Position numbers and translations under genes: made by a program. The notes below the pieces were generated by a model that saw only the letters and a list, made by a program, of their open reading frames with translations, was not told where the DNA came from and made no database searches. Below, one piece after another: positions 1 through 7,358 of a stretch of 16,285 nt of DNA. The DNA is from Chloroflexota bacterium. GTDB lineage: Bacteria > Chloroflexota > Dehalococcoidia > GIF9 > AB-539-J10. Numbering within the stretch: the stretch's first letter is position 1; every line of letters starts with the position of its first letter. The DNA lies in the NCBI GenBank assembly GCA_030604285.1, contig JAUVWD010000003.1, forward strand, positions 1 through 16,285, given 5' to 3'.

Positions 1-1143
1 AGACAAGTTATGTGACCAGATAGCTGATGGCATCCTTGATGCCATGCTAGAGAGAGACCCATTTGCTCGGGTTGCCTGCGAAGTTGCCGTCGCTATGGGA
101 ATGGTGATAGTCATGGGCGAAATCACCTGCGATTGCTATGTAGAAATCCCCAGTATTGTGCGTCAGGTAGTAGAGGAGGTGGGTTACACACGCCCTGAGT
201 ATGGCTTTCATCACCAGACCTGTGGCGTTCTTGTATCTATTAAGGAGCAGTCAATCGATATTGCCGCCGGGGTTGGCCAATCCTTGGAAATGAGAGTAGG
301 AGAGGCAACCGATGACATTCTGGATAAAACCGGCGCTGGTGACCAAGGAATGATGGTTGGCTTCGCCTGCAAAGAGACACCGGAACTGACGCCTTTATCT
401 ATTACACTGGCACACAAATTGTGCCGCAGGCTGGCTCAGGTCAGAAAAGACCGAACCATTCCCTATCTTCGGCCCGATGGCAAATCCCAGGTGACTATGG
501 AGTATAGTTATGGCGTACCAAAAAGAGTTGTTTGCGTTGTTCTCGGTGCCCACCACGACCCTGGCATAGAACGCAATATTATGGAATATGAACTCAGCAA
601 GGAGGTGATCAAAAAAGTTATCCCTCCCAATTTGATAGATGCCGGAACCAAATTTTACATCAATAGCGCTGGGCAGTTTGTTATTGGTGGCCCCGTGAGT
701 GATACGGGTTTCACAGGGCGGAAAGTCATAGCTGACACTATGGCAGTGCCTGTCCGCATGGTGGAGGTTGCTTTTCAGGTAAAGACCCAACGAAGGTAGA
801 TAGATCTGCCAGCTATATGGCGAGATACGCAGCCAAGAATATGGTAGCTGCTGGGCTCGCTGATTATCTTGAACTTCAGGTCGCCTATGCTATCGGAAAG
901 GCTCACCCTCTGTCACTATCCGCCGAAACCTTCGGCACGGGAAAGGTCCCCGATGAAACAATATTGGGGCTTGTTAAGAAACACTTCGACTTTCGTCCTG
1001 AAGCCATAATAAGGACCTTGGATTTGCGCCGTCCCATTTATCGCCAAACTGCCGTTTATGGGCACTTCGGCAGAGAAGACCTTGATCTCCCCTGGGAGAA
1101 AACAGACAAGACAGAAATCTTGAGGGCTGAAGCGGGGGTATAG
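1..1143 (+). CDS. metK: S-adenosylmethionine synthetase, 5'-partial and frameshifted
   Basis: MetK makes S-adenosylmethionine from methionine and ATP in the cytoplasm. The gene enters from the left edge: reading from base 2 gives [20 protein letters not shown], the end of the family's GHPDK region, so roughly 15-20 N-terminal residues lie outside. The GAGDQG motif is at 332-349. The frame runs to base 739 and then breaks. Inserting one T between 739 and 740 restores [12 protein letters not shown] and the loop GGGCFSGKD (760-786), followed by [16 protein letters not shown], and the second frame runs cleanly to the stop at 1141-1143. Unrepaired, the first frame stops at 797-799 and loses the GGGxFSGKD loop and the C-terminal domain. 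Both halves are well conserved, so a sequencing or assembly error is likeliest; a recent true mutation is possible. The HAD phosphatase follows after 1 nt. Confidence 0.93.
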
Positions 1144-1144
1144 A

Positions 1145-1798
1145 GTGAGTCAAGTCTTGAAACCCAAGACCTTAGTGCAGTGCGACTTCGATGGTACGAT
1201 TACAGAGGAAGACGTTAGTTTTTCAATATTAGGTGCCTTTGCCAATGGTGATTGGAGGCAGTTGTTGGCCGATCATCGGGAGGGTAGGATTTCTGTGGGC
1301 TGTTTCAACCAGAAAGCCTTTGCCATGGTAAGGGCTTCTGAACATGCCATGATTGAAGTCGCCAAGAGGAAAGCGAAGACACGAGACGGATTTGAGGAAT
1401 TAGTCAACCGCTGCCATAGGAATGGATTTCGTCTGGTTATCGTAAGCAATGGACTGGACTTCTACATAAAGGAGATTTTGGAAGACGTTGGTATAGATGA
1501 TATTGAAGTATTCGCTGCACAGACTGAGTTTTGCCCCGAAGGCATCCGAGTTCAGTATGTAGGTCCAAATGGCAATTTGTTGGACGAGGGGTTCAAAGAA
1601 GCATACACCAAGCTCTTCTTGGCTGAAGGTTATCGCATAATGTATGTGGGGAACGGTGTCTCTGACATAGGCCCAGCACAATTAGCTCACCACATTTTTG
1701 CCTGCGGTGAACTGCTACGCCATTGCAACAGGGCAAGCATCCCCTGCACACCGTTTGTTAACCTTAACGACGTAGCTAAGAGACTGGAGATTCTATAG
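1145..1798 (+). CDS. HAD-family phosphatase (MtnX / phosphoserine phosphatase-like)
   Basis: This is a 217-residue HAD superfamily hydrolase, probably a small-molecule phosphatase in the cytoplasm. Motif I is DFDGT (D14 nucleophile, D16 general acid). Motif II is the S101 of VSNG, the lysine of motif III is probably K151, and motif IV is GNGVSD (169-174), where the usual first Asp of GDGxSD is Asn while D174 is kept. The length and the DFDGTITEED start resemble 2-hydroxy-3-keto-5-methylthiopentenyl-1-phosphate phosphatase (MtnX) and SerB-like enzymes. The GTG start lies 1 nt after the metK stop, behind a GGGGG stretch that may act as a ribosome site, so the pair is probably co-transcribed. 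Linkage to metK fits methionine salvage, but no other salvage gene is visible and the substrate is not settled. Confidence 0.8.
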   Translation: MSQVLKPKTLVQCDFDGTITEEDVSFSILGAFANGDWRQLLADHREGRISVGCFNQKAFAMVRASEHAMIEVAKRKAKTRDGFEELVNRCHRNGFRLVIVSNGLDFYIKEILEDVGIDDIEVFAAQTEFCPEGIRVQYVGPNGNLLDEGFKEAYTKLFLAEGYRIMYVGNGVSDIGPAQLAHHIFACGELLRHCNRASIPCTPFVNLNDVAKRLEIL

Positions 1799-1848
1799 CA
1801 ATTCTTGTTCTTTTCTCCACTACAACTCCCCCTGAACCATAACAAAAG

Positions 1849-1865
1849 CGCCTTTGTTGAAGGCG
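1849..1865. other. small stem-loop after the metK-HAD pair
   Basis: A perfect 6-bp inverted repeat, CGCCTT and AAGGCG, encloses a 5-nt loop (TGTTG). It sits 50 nt downstream of the HAD stop. On the plus strand no T-run follows, so it is not a standard intrinsic terminator for metK-HAD. On the minus strand it would be followed by CTTTTGTT, but no minus-strand gene ends here. It could serve as an RNA 3'-end stabiliser. Confidence 0.3.
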
Positions 1866-1867
1866 GA

Positions 1868-1894
1868 TTGCGATATGCGTTACCCTGTTATAAT
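1868..1894 (+). promoter_or_regulatory. putative extended -10 promoter for the phosphohexomutase gene
   Basis: A perfect -10 hexamer TATAAT (1889-1894) is preceded by TG at -15/-14 (TGTTATAAT), the extended -10 form. A weak -35 match TTGCGA (1868-1873, 4 of 6) has only a 15-bp spacer, so the extended -10 probably carries the recognition. The start point would be near 1901, giving a leader of about 195 nt that contains the palindromic repeat. It lies in the only sizeable gap upstream of the phosphohexomutase gene. Confidence 0.5.
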
Positions 1895-1935
1895 CTATGG
1901 TTAGTTGTGTACAATCATCGGGCAATTTTTTGGCC

Positions 1936-2031
1936 ATTGCGGTGAGCCGAAGCCCTGCGCGTGGCGAAGGGGAAAGGAAGCAGTCTCTCTCGCCTACCTT
2001 GGGATTCCTTCGGTGCTACGCTCCTCGCAAT
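1936..2031. repeat. degenerate palindromic dispersed repeat, about 96 bp
   Basis: The element starts with ATTGCGGTGAGC and ends with GCTCCTCGCAAT; the two ends are inverted copies over 12 bp with two mismatches. Inner blocks rich in GAAG and CTTC (for example GGAAGCAGTCTC and GGGATTCCTTCGG) partly pair as well. The pattern resembles the dispersed family with ATTGCGAG...GAAGCAATCTC arms and CTACGCTCCTCGCAAT ends that I recall from Dehalococcoidia and some other anaerobes; this assignment is from memory. No protein is credible within it. It lies between the promoter and the phosphohexomutase start, so it would fold in the 5' leader. The remaining non-coding bases from 1799 to 2097 show nothing else recognisable. 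Confidence 0.55.
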
Positions 2032-2097
2032 CGCATGCCCAGTGGCTTTTGAAAGATCCTACGAAGGCGGGAAAGGAGCGTTATCAGGCCTGAAACT

Positions 2098-3513
2098 GTG
2101 ATTAGGTTTGGCACTGATGGCTGGAGAGCAATTATTGCTGAGGATTTCACCTTTGACAATGTTCGTATCTGTGCCCAAGGGGTAGCCCAGTATCTTAAGC
2201 AAAGCGGACTAGGTGAGCAAGGGTTAGTCATTGGCTATGACACTCGCTTTGCTTCTGAGGATTTTGCTGCTGCCGCTGCCGAGGTAATTGCAGGCAATGA
2301 TATCAAGGTTCACTTGTGCCTTAGAGCTGCTCCAACCCCGGTAGTCAGTCATGCTGTTCCGGCTACTCAAGCTGCTGGCGCCATTGTAATCACTGCAAGC
2401 CATAACCCCGCCTCCTGGAGTGGATTCAAGTACAAATCCCAGGGAGGCGCCAGTGCTCCAAATGAGGTTACTGGCCAAATAGAAGAAAACGTTGCTCGCA
2501 CTATTCGTGACAATCTGGTAAAGAGGCTTCCCTTAGATAGAGCTTTGAAGAAGGGACTGGTTGACTACTTAGACCCGTCTCCCGTTTACTTGCGGCGTTT
2601 AAATCAGCTTATCAACGTGGAAGGGTTAAGGTGTCAAGAATTGAAGGTAATTGCTGACCCCATGTTTGGGGCTGGCGCTGGCTATTTCAAGACTCTCCTT
2701 CAGGGTGGAAATATGGAAATCAGTGAGATTAACGGTGAGCGCAACCCTTCATTTCCCGAAATTCAGCCTGAGCCAATTGCCAAAAACTTGACCAAGCTTT
2801 CGCGACTGGTTGTCGAGCAGAAAGCCCACGTTGGCTTAGCCCTGGACGGGGATGCCGACCGCATCGGCATCATTGATGAAAAGGGAGAGTTTCTGAATCA
2901 ACATCAAGTCTTCGCGTTATTATGTCTGTATCTGTTGGAGATCCGCGGTGAGCGAGGTGCCATGATCAAAACCCTGACGTCTACTGAAATGATTTCCAGG
3001 TTGGGGGAAATATTTGATGTTCCCGTTTATGAAACCTCTGTAGGCTTCAAATATGTTGCTCCCTTGATGGTACAACAAAATGCAATTATTGGTGGTGAGG
3101 AAAGCGGTGGCTATGGTTTCCGGGGCCATATTCCAGAAAGAGACGGCATCCTTGCCGGGCTCTACTTCCTTGACTTTATGGCAAAAACCCACAAAACACC
3201 ATCCCAGCTCCTAGATTACCTCTATGGCAAAGTCGGTCCCCACTATTATGACCGTGTAGATTCTCATATCTCCAGAAGCAGGCGCCAAAAAATCGTAGAT
3301 CACCTTGCCTCTAGTTCTCCTGATACAATAGCTGGCGCTAAGGTAACAAAGAAAGATACAACTGATGGTTTTCGCTTCTTCCTTGTCGACGACTCTTGGT
3401 TGCTTATTCGCCTTTCGGGCACTGAGCCATTAGTCCGCCTCTACTCCGAAGCCAAAAGCTTAGAAAGGGCAAGAGCGCTACTAGACGAAGGAAAGAAATT
3501 AGTGGGTGTTTAA
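2098..3513 (+). CDS. phosphoglucomutase/phosphomannomutase
   Basis: This 471-residue alpha-D-phosphohexomutase interconverts hexose 1- and 6-phosphates, feeding nucleotide-sugar synthesis. All four signature sites are present in order: the phosphoserine loop TASHNP with S101; the metal loop DGDADR with D250, D252 and D254; the sugar-binding loop GGEESGGYG (332-340); and the phosphate-binding loop RLSGTEP (438-444). The N-terminus IRFGTDGWRAIIAEDF is typical of the family and fixes the GTG start. A GGAG at 2075-2078 is about 19 nt away, which is far for a ribosome site. Glucose versus mannose versus glucosamine specificity cannot be read from sequence. A mannose-6-phosphate isomerase-type cupin faces it convergently across 12 nt, which favours a mannose role weakly. 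Confidence 0.93.
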   Translation: MIRFGTDGWRAIIAEDFTFDNVRICAQGVAQYLKQSGLGEQGLVIGYDTRFASEDFAAAAAEVIAGNDIKVHLCLRAAPTPVVSHAVPATQAAGAIVITASHNPASWSGFKYKSQGGASAPNEVTGQIEENVARTIRDNLVKRLPLDRALKKGLVDYLDPSPVYLRRLNQLINVEGLRCQELKVIADPMFGAGAGYFKTLLQGGNMEISEINGERNPSFPEIQPEPIAKNLTKLSRLVVEQKAHVGLALDGDADRIGIIDEKGEFLNQHQVFALLCLYLLEIRGERGAMIKTLTSTEMISRLGEIFDVPVYETSVGFKYVAPLMVQQNAIIGGEESGGYGFRGHIPERDGILAGLYFLDFMAKTHKTPSQLLDYLYGKVGPHYYDRVDSHISRSRRQKIVDHLASSSPDTIAGAKVTKKDTTDGFRFFLVDDSWLLIRLSGTEPLVRLYSEAKSLERARALLDEGKKLVGV

Positions 3514-3525
3514 TGAAGCAGTCTA

Positions 3526-3873
3526 CTATACCCTGCCGTACTTATCCTCCAACCTCACTACATCATCCAGTTCAGGTGTTGAAACCTCCAATATTTCGCA
3601 ATCTTCAACTGCGGTCAGTCGATGCCGCCAGCCAGGCTCAATGTGGCAAGACTCACCTGGGGAAAGCTTTATGAACTCGCTTTTACCCTTAGCATCTTGG
3701 ATCTCTAGCTGCGCCAACCCCCGATATAGGTACATCGTTTCGTCCTTGATCTCATGGTACTGCAAACTGAGCTGCTCACCCTTCCGAACAAATATGACTT
3801 TCCCGACATATTTCTCAGTCTCAGCATAGATCAGCTCGTATCCCCAGGGCTTCTCAACTTTTCGTGGAATCAC
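3526..3873 (-). CDS. cupin-domain protein, mannose-6-phosphate isomerase type
   Basis: This 115-residue single-domain cupin starts with the KPWGYE element common in type II mannose-6-phosphate isomerase and GDP-mannose pyrophosphorylase cupins. Cupin motif 1 covers about residues 33-52 (QLSLQYHEIKDETMYLYRG; H40 and E45 are probable metal ligands). Motif 2 is PGESCHIEPGWRHR, with P80, G81 and H84. The start is GTG, with a GGGGG stretch 5 nt upstream, and it begins 22 nt after the AbfD-like gene's stop, so the two are likely co-transcribed. Sugar-phosphate isomerase activity is plausible because of the family and the convergent phosphohexomutase, but stand-alone cupins of this size have varied roles. 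Its stop is 12 nt from the phosphohexomutase stop, and no clear bidirectional terminator is visible. Confidence 0.8.
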   Translation of the reverse strand: MIPRKVEKPWGYELIYAETEKYVGKVIFVRKGEQLSLQYHEIKDETMYLYRGLAQLEIQDAKGKSEFIKLSPGESCHIEPGWRHRLTAVEDCEILEVSTPELDDVVRLEDKYGRV

Positions 3874-3895
3874 TTATACCCCCGGGGAAAATACA

Positions 3896-5341
3896 TTAGC
3901 CTTTCAATCCTGCCAGTTCTTTAGCCATTTGTTTCTTCTTCTCCAGGTCTGTGTCCCTGTAGAGCATCATCATCTGATTTTGACGAGGACCTGCCCCATG
4001 CCAGGTGCCCACTCCGTGAAGACCAGCTACCCAGTTCTGCAAGAACCGGGTCATTCGCATCCTATCCTGGGCAGAGCCACGCGTCTTCAGATACTTCTCT
4101 ATCAAAGGTTTCGTTACAGGATTCTCCAGGTCTTTCTCAGATGGCATGGTTACTACGAATCCGCCGGCAATATCACCGGCCCACTTCATCACCTCCCAGA
4201 AGCCATCACATGTATTGAGCTTAGCTGCATTGCCAAGAGCATCATTGGGCAGGTAAAAGCCAGAACCTTTGGGTTCCTCTTCTCCCTTGTAAGCTGCAGC
4301 TACGGTGCAGCCATAAGAGATCTCCCTCACTTTTATCATTTCCGTAATTTGTTGGCGAATCATAGGCGCCCTATCCAGACCAAGATACTCTATCAAAGTC
4401 TGCGTGGCGCCGATGATAAGGTCCATAAATCCTGCCTTGCATGAGCCTCCACAAGTCATACGATGCTGTTTAGCAAAACGGAGCAGGAGCATATGGGCAT
4501 AATCAGTTTCGCCGCACACAAAAACCCTCTCCCAAGGAACAAAGACATTATCAAAGACTATCATGCAGGTCTCCCTTTGACCATACAGAGGATTCCCCAG
4601 CTTCGAGTTATCACCAATAAATTCCCTCTCCGCTGACAGAGCATTATATTGAGAGATGTAGGTAATTCCCTCTTGGGAGTTCTTCACGGCACAAGCCACG
4701 GCGTAGGCCTCCTCACCCTTCCTTGGGGCCACACCCGGAATGACTAGAGTCTCGTCTGCCCCTATGGCACCACTCTGATGCAGTTTAGCACCTCTCAAAA
4801 CAATTCCATCAGCACGCTTTTCAGCAACTCTGACATAGTGGTCAGGATCATCTTCTCCAGGCCTGAGGTCTCTGGAGCCTTTGACGTCCATGATTCCGCC
4901 ACTGACCGCCAGGTCGTTCTTCTGAATATACTTGAGCCACTCAGTGAACCTCTTGTGATACTCAGTGCCTAGCTTCTGATCCATGTCATAGGTGACTGAG
5001 GCAGTTCCGTGTATGGCATCGCAACCCACACAGCGATAGTTGCAGGTACCCAGTTTCTGGGAAGTCAAGAGGCCCATCTCGGCGCGCATCTCCAAATCCC
5101 TGGTAGAACGGGATGGATGTACATTTCTACTTACCTTCTCCACAATGAGAGGAGACACCACATTCATAATCTCATCATACTGGGGATCAATACCTAAATC
5201 GAAAACCTTGGCAGTGGCATCCAGCACCGTCTTGGTGTTGGGATTACCTTCCAGATTCTCCACTTTCTTCCCATTTATATAGATATTGTGCTTAATCTTT
5301 GCCTGACCTTGCCTATACTGATCCCCAGTTCTTAGAGCCAT
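3896..5341 (-). CDS. divergent AbfD-type (4-hydroxybutyryl-CoA dehydratase / 4-HPA 3-hydroxylase family) flavoprotein
   Basis: This 481-residue protein aligns over its whole length, from memory, with Clostridium aminobutyricum AbfD (490 residues), an FAD and [4Fe-4S] radical dehydratase/isomerase. Conserved blocks include DPQYDEIM, C100-x3-C104-VG, EYHKRFTEWLKYIQKNDL, RGAKLHQSG, VFDNVFVPWERVF, RFAKQHR (H293), C301-K302 and VVTMPSEKD. C100, C104, H293 and C301 match the AbfD cluster ligands. It differs from AbfD in key places: extra Cys at 107 and 297 (the latter at the position of Tyr296), one extra residue between H293 and C301, Ser190 in place of Thr190, and no equivalent of Glu455 (VGTWHGAG). 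E257 is kept. The true substrate is therefore unknown; a CoA-ester dehydratase is plausible. The ATG is preceded by AGGGAGAG. It lies 77 nt after rpsI and 22 nt before the cupin. Confidence 0.85.
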   Translation of the reverse strand: MALRTGDQYRQGQAKIKHNIYINGKKVENLEGNPNTKTVLDATAKVFDLGIDPQYDEIMNVVSPLIVEKVSRNVHPSRSTRDLEMRAEMGLLTSQKLGTCNYRCVGCDAIHGTASVTYDMDQKLGTEYHKRFTEWLKYIQKNDLAVSGGIMDVKGSRDLRPGEDDPDHYVRVAEKRADGIVLRGAKLHQSGAIGADETLVIPGVAPRKGEEAYAVACAVKNSQEGITYISQYNALSAEREFIGDNSKLGNPLYGQRETCMIVFDNVFVPWERVFVCGETDYAHMLLLRFAKQHRMTCGGSCKAGFMDLIIGATQTLIEYLGLDRAPMIRQQITEMIKVREISYGCTVAAAYKGEEEPKGSGFYLPNDALGNAAKLNTCDGFWEVMKWAGDIAGGFVVTMPSEKDLENPVTKPLIEKYLKTRGSAQDRMRMTRFLQNWVAGLHGVGTWHGAGPRQNQMMMLYRDTDLEKKKQMAKELAGLKG

Positions 5342-5393
5342 AATACTCTCCCTTTCTCAGTTTTTCCTTTTGTCGCCAATAAGCTATCGTGGA

Positions 5394-5410
5394 GTTTTCT
5401 AGGAGAAAAC
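5394..5410. other. stem-loop between rpsI and the AbfD-like gene
   Basis: A perfect 7-bp inverted repeat, GTTTTCT and AGAAAAC, is separated by 3 nt. On the minus strand it lies 8 nt past the rpsI stop and no T-run follows, so it is not a classical intrinsic terminator. It may attenuate read-through or protect an mRNA end. No convincing promoter was found in the rest of the 77-nt gap. Confidence 0.35.
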
Positions 5411-5418
5411 CTGAAAAG

Positions 5419-5814
5419 CTACCGTTTGGTGTATTGAGGTGCCCTACGAGCGCCCTTGAGGCCGTATTTTTTGCGTTCTTTAATCCTGGCATCACGGGTA
5501 AGCAAACCTTCTTTACGCAGCATCCGCTTGAATTCCTCGTTCTCCTTAGCCAAAGCTCGAGCGATGCCATGGCGAATGGCTCCAGCCCAGCCACTCATGC
5601 CACCACCCTTTACCTTTATCACAGCACGGAATTTGCCCGCGGTATCTGTAACCAAGAAAGGAAGCTCGATCACATGGCGATGCTCCAAACGAGGGAAAAC
5701 TTCCTCACAAGGCCTATCGTTGATAGTTATCCCCCCGTCTCCCGAGAAGAGTCTAACCTGAGCTATAGCGCATTTCCGTTTCCCTGTGCCCCAAACATAA
5801 TTCTCATTGGTCAT
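5419..5814 (-). CDS. rpsI: 30S ribosomal protein S9
   Basis: S9 is a small-subunit head protein whose C-terminal tail reaches the P-site tRNA. The 131-residue product has the expected N-terminal [15 protein letters not shown], the central [21 protein letters not shown], and the terminal APQYTKR ending in Lys-Arg. Its length is normal for the family. The ATG start overlaps the end of rplM by 11 nt, the standard rplM-rpsI arrangement, implying coupled translation. It is the last ribosomal protein gene of the block; the AbfD-like gene follows after 77 nt. Confidence 0.97.
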   Translation of the reverse strand: MTNENYVWGTGKRKCAIAQVRLFSGDGGITINDRPCEEVFPRLEHRHVIELPFLVTDTAGKFRAVIKVKGGGMSGWAGAIRHGIARALAKENEEFKRMLRKEGLLTRDARIKERKKYGLKGARRAPQYTKR

Positions 5815-6244
5815 CAGTATTCACCTCTTTTTCCCCAACTTGAGCGTGGTGAGGGTGGCCCCCCCCATCGTAAACCCTGAGCTTCTTAAACATGGCTTTG
5901 CCCAAACGATTCTTGGGCAGCATCCCTTTGACGGCAAATTCAATCACACGCGTGGGGTGCCTGGCAAGCAATTCCTCGAAAGTGAAGCTCTTTAGCCCTC
6001 CAGGATATCCTGAGTGCCTGTAGTAGATTTTCTGTTCGGCTTTCTTGCCGGTCACGTTTACCTTAGCAGCATTTACCACCACAACGTAGTCACCGGTGTC
6101 AAGGTAAGGGATATAAATTGGCTTATGCTTGCCCATGAGCAACTTAGCTACCTGGGAAGCCAGCCTGCCCAGGGTCTTTCCTGAAGCATCAAGCAGGTGC
6201 CACTCTCGCTTGACGTCGCCAGCCTTAGTGCGATAAGTTTTCAT
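5804..6244 (-). CDS. rplM: 50S ribosomal protein L13
   Basis: L13 is an early-assembling large-subunit protein that binds 23S rRNA. The 146-residue product carries the typical N-terminus [20 protein letters not shown], the [18 protein letters not shown] block, YRHSGYPGG, and [11 protein letters not shown] (the family's GMLP-x3-LG signature). It has a C-terminal HPHHAQ segment. Its ATG overlaps the truA stop in an ATGA arrangement, and its 3' end overlaps rpsI by 11 nt, so truA, rplM and rpsI form a tightly coupled run. Nothing unusual was noted. Confidence 0.97.
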   Translation of the reverse strand: MKTYRTKAGDVKREWHLLDASGKTLGRLASQVAKLLMGKHKPIYIPYLDTGDYVVVVNAAKVNVTGKKAEQKIYYRHSGYPGGLKSFTFEELLARHPTRVIEFAVKGMLPKNRLGKAMFKKLRVYDGGGHPHHAQVGEKEVNTDDQ

Positions 6245-7005
6245 ATTTGTTCACCTAAAGGCCCAGGGTAGTTGACTTTCGTCAGGTATAAACCGCAGGA
6301 AGGAACTGCCGGTCCAGCCAAGCCCAAGCTCTTAGCTTCCATAATGCTGCGGAAATACTCAACATTTCTCTTACCTAACCCCAATCTGATCAAAAGGCCT
6401 ACAGTGTTGCGCACCTGATGGGGCAGAAATGAATTAGCTACTATATGGAAAATAACAAAATTACCTCGCTTTCTAACCTCTGCTTCATAAATGGTACGCA
6501 CGGTCTCTCTGATGCCATCTAGGGAACTGGCAAATGATATGAAGTCATGCTCACCTTTCATAATGTAGCATGTCTCATTCATAGCTTCAACATCCAGTTG
6601 TTTGGCCAAAAATAGAGCGAAGTTTCTGCTTAATGGTGACGGAGTATCGCTATTTAGAATATAGTAATCATACTCTCGGCTTAAGGCATCACGTCTGACA
6701 TTAAGACTAGCATCTACTTTGCAAGCTGCTTTAACTGCGATATCATCTGGCAAATGATAGTTTAGCGCCTTGACTAAAGTCCATTCGCTTAATGTTGACC
6801 TTGTCCAAAAACTTACCACTTGTCCTTTGGCGTGTACACCAGCGTCAGTCCGACTAGCTGCGACAACTCGGCTAGCTTTAGTATCAAGCTTTCTTATAGC
6901 CCGCTCCAATTCATCTTGGACGGTGGGCTTAGTTGCCTGCCACTGGAAGCCGTGATAACGTGTCCCTTCATATTCTACAACCAGAGCAATCTTAGTAAAA
7001 CTCAC
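6241..7005 (-). CDS. truA: tRNA pseudouridine(38-40) synthase
   Basis: TruA converts uridines 38-40 of the tRNA anticodon arm to pseudouridine. The 254-residue product has the family N-terminus [17 protein letters not shown], the catalytic motif SRTDAGVHA with D54, the REYDYYI strand, and [19 protein letters not shown] near the C-terminus. The start is GTG, 2 nt after the rplQ stop; no strong ribosome site is visible, so translation is probably coupled to rplQ. The 3' end overlaps rplM by 4 nt. The order rplQ-truA-rplM-rpsI is common in bacteria. Confidence 0.95.
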   Translation of the reverse strand: MSFTKIALVVEYEGTRYHGFQWQATKPTVQDELERAIRKLDTKASRVVAASRTDAGVHAKGQVVSFWTRSTLSEWTLVKALNYHLPDDIAVKAACKVDASLNVRRDALSREYDYYILNSDTPSPLSRNFALFLAKQLDVEAMNETCYIMKGEHDFISFASSLDGIRETVRTIYEAEVRKRGNFVIFHIVANSFLPHQVRNTVGLLIRLGLGKRNVEYFRSIMEAKSLGLAGPAVPSCGLYLTKVNYPGPLGEQI

Positions 7006-7007
7006 TA

Positions 7008-7358
7008 CTAGACTAGCTGAATTTGGTCCAAGGGGGCATTGTCGCCGGGGCGAGGTCCCAGCTTTGATAACCTCGTATAGCCTCCATTCCGATCCCGGTA
7101 CCTAGGAGCGATTTCATCGAAAAGTTTCTTGACTACCCTCTTGTCAGTGACAAAGCTCAGAACCTCCCGACGTGAGGCCAGGCTGCCTTCCTTTCCCAAC
7201 GTAATCATTTTTTCCGCTAAACTCCGAACCTCCTTGGCTTTGGCCTCAGTAGTAACGATCCTTTCGTGGTTTAACAGATCAGTCACCTGATTTCGATATA
7301 ATGCCCAGCGGTGACCTGTTGGCCTGCCTAGCTTGCGACCGGCTATGCGATGCCTCAT
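7008..7358 (-). CDS. rplQ: 50S ribosomal protein L17
   Basis: L17 is a large-subunit protein near the polypeptide exit tunnel. The 116-residue product begins [22 protein letters not shown], continues with [18 protein letters not shown], and ends with [16 protein letters not shown], all typical. Its ATG overlaps the rpoA stop (ATGA), so it is translationally coupled to rpoA as in most bacteria. truA follows after 2 nt. The length is normal. Confidence 0.97.
   Translation of the reverse strand: MRHRIAGRKLGRPTGHRWALYRNQVTDLLNHERIVTTEAKAKEVRSLAEKMITLGKEGSLASRREVLSFVTDKRVVKKLFDEIAPRYRDRNGGYTRLSKLGPRPGDNAPLDQIQLV

Noticed and set aside
395-790. Open frame of 131 codons on the minus strand within metK
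   Set aside because: It lies fully antisense to conserved metK codons and its product has no family features.
1849-1865. Intrinsic terminator for metK-HAD
   Set aside because: The 6-bp hairpin has no T-run on the plus strand, so I list it only as a stem-loop.
1905-2093. Open frame of 62 codons on the plus strand in the gap before the phosphohexomutase gene
   Set aside because: It runs through the palindromic repeat, and its arginine- and serine-rich product looks like translated repeat DNA.
3880-3888. CCCCCGGGG palindrome between the AbfD-like gene and the cupin
   Set aside because: It is short with no loop, so it cannot form a useful hairpin; its G-run is better explained as a weak ribosome site for the cupin.
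3929-4444. Open frame of 171 codons on the plus strand in the AbfD-like gene
   Set aside because: It is antisense to conserved AbfD-family codons, with no ribosome site or recognisable domain.
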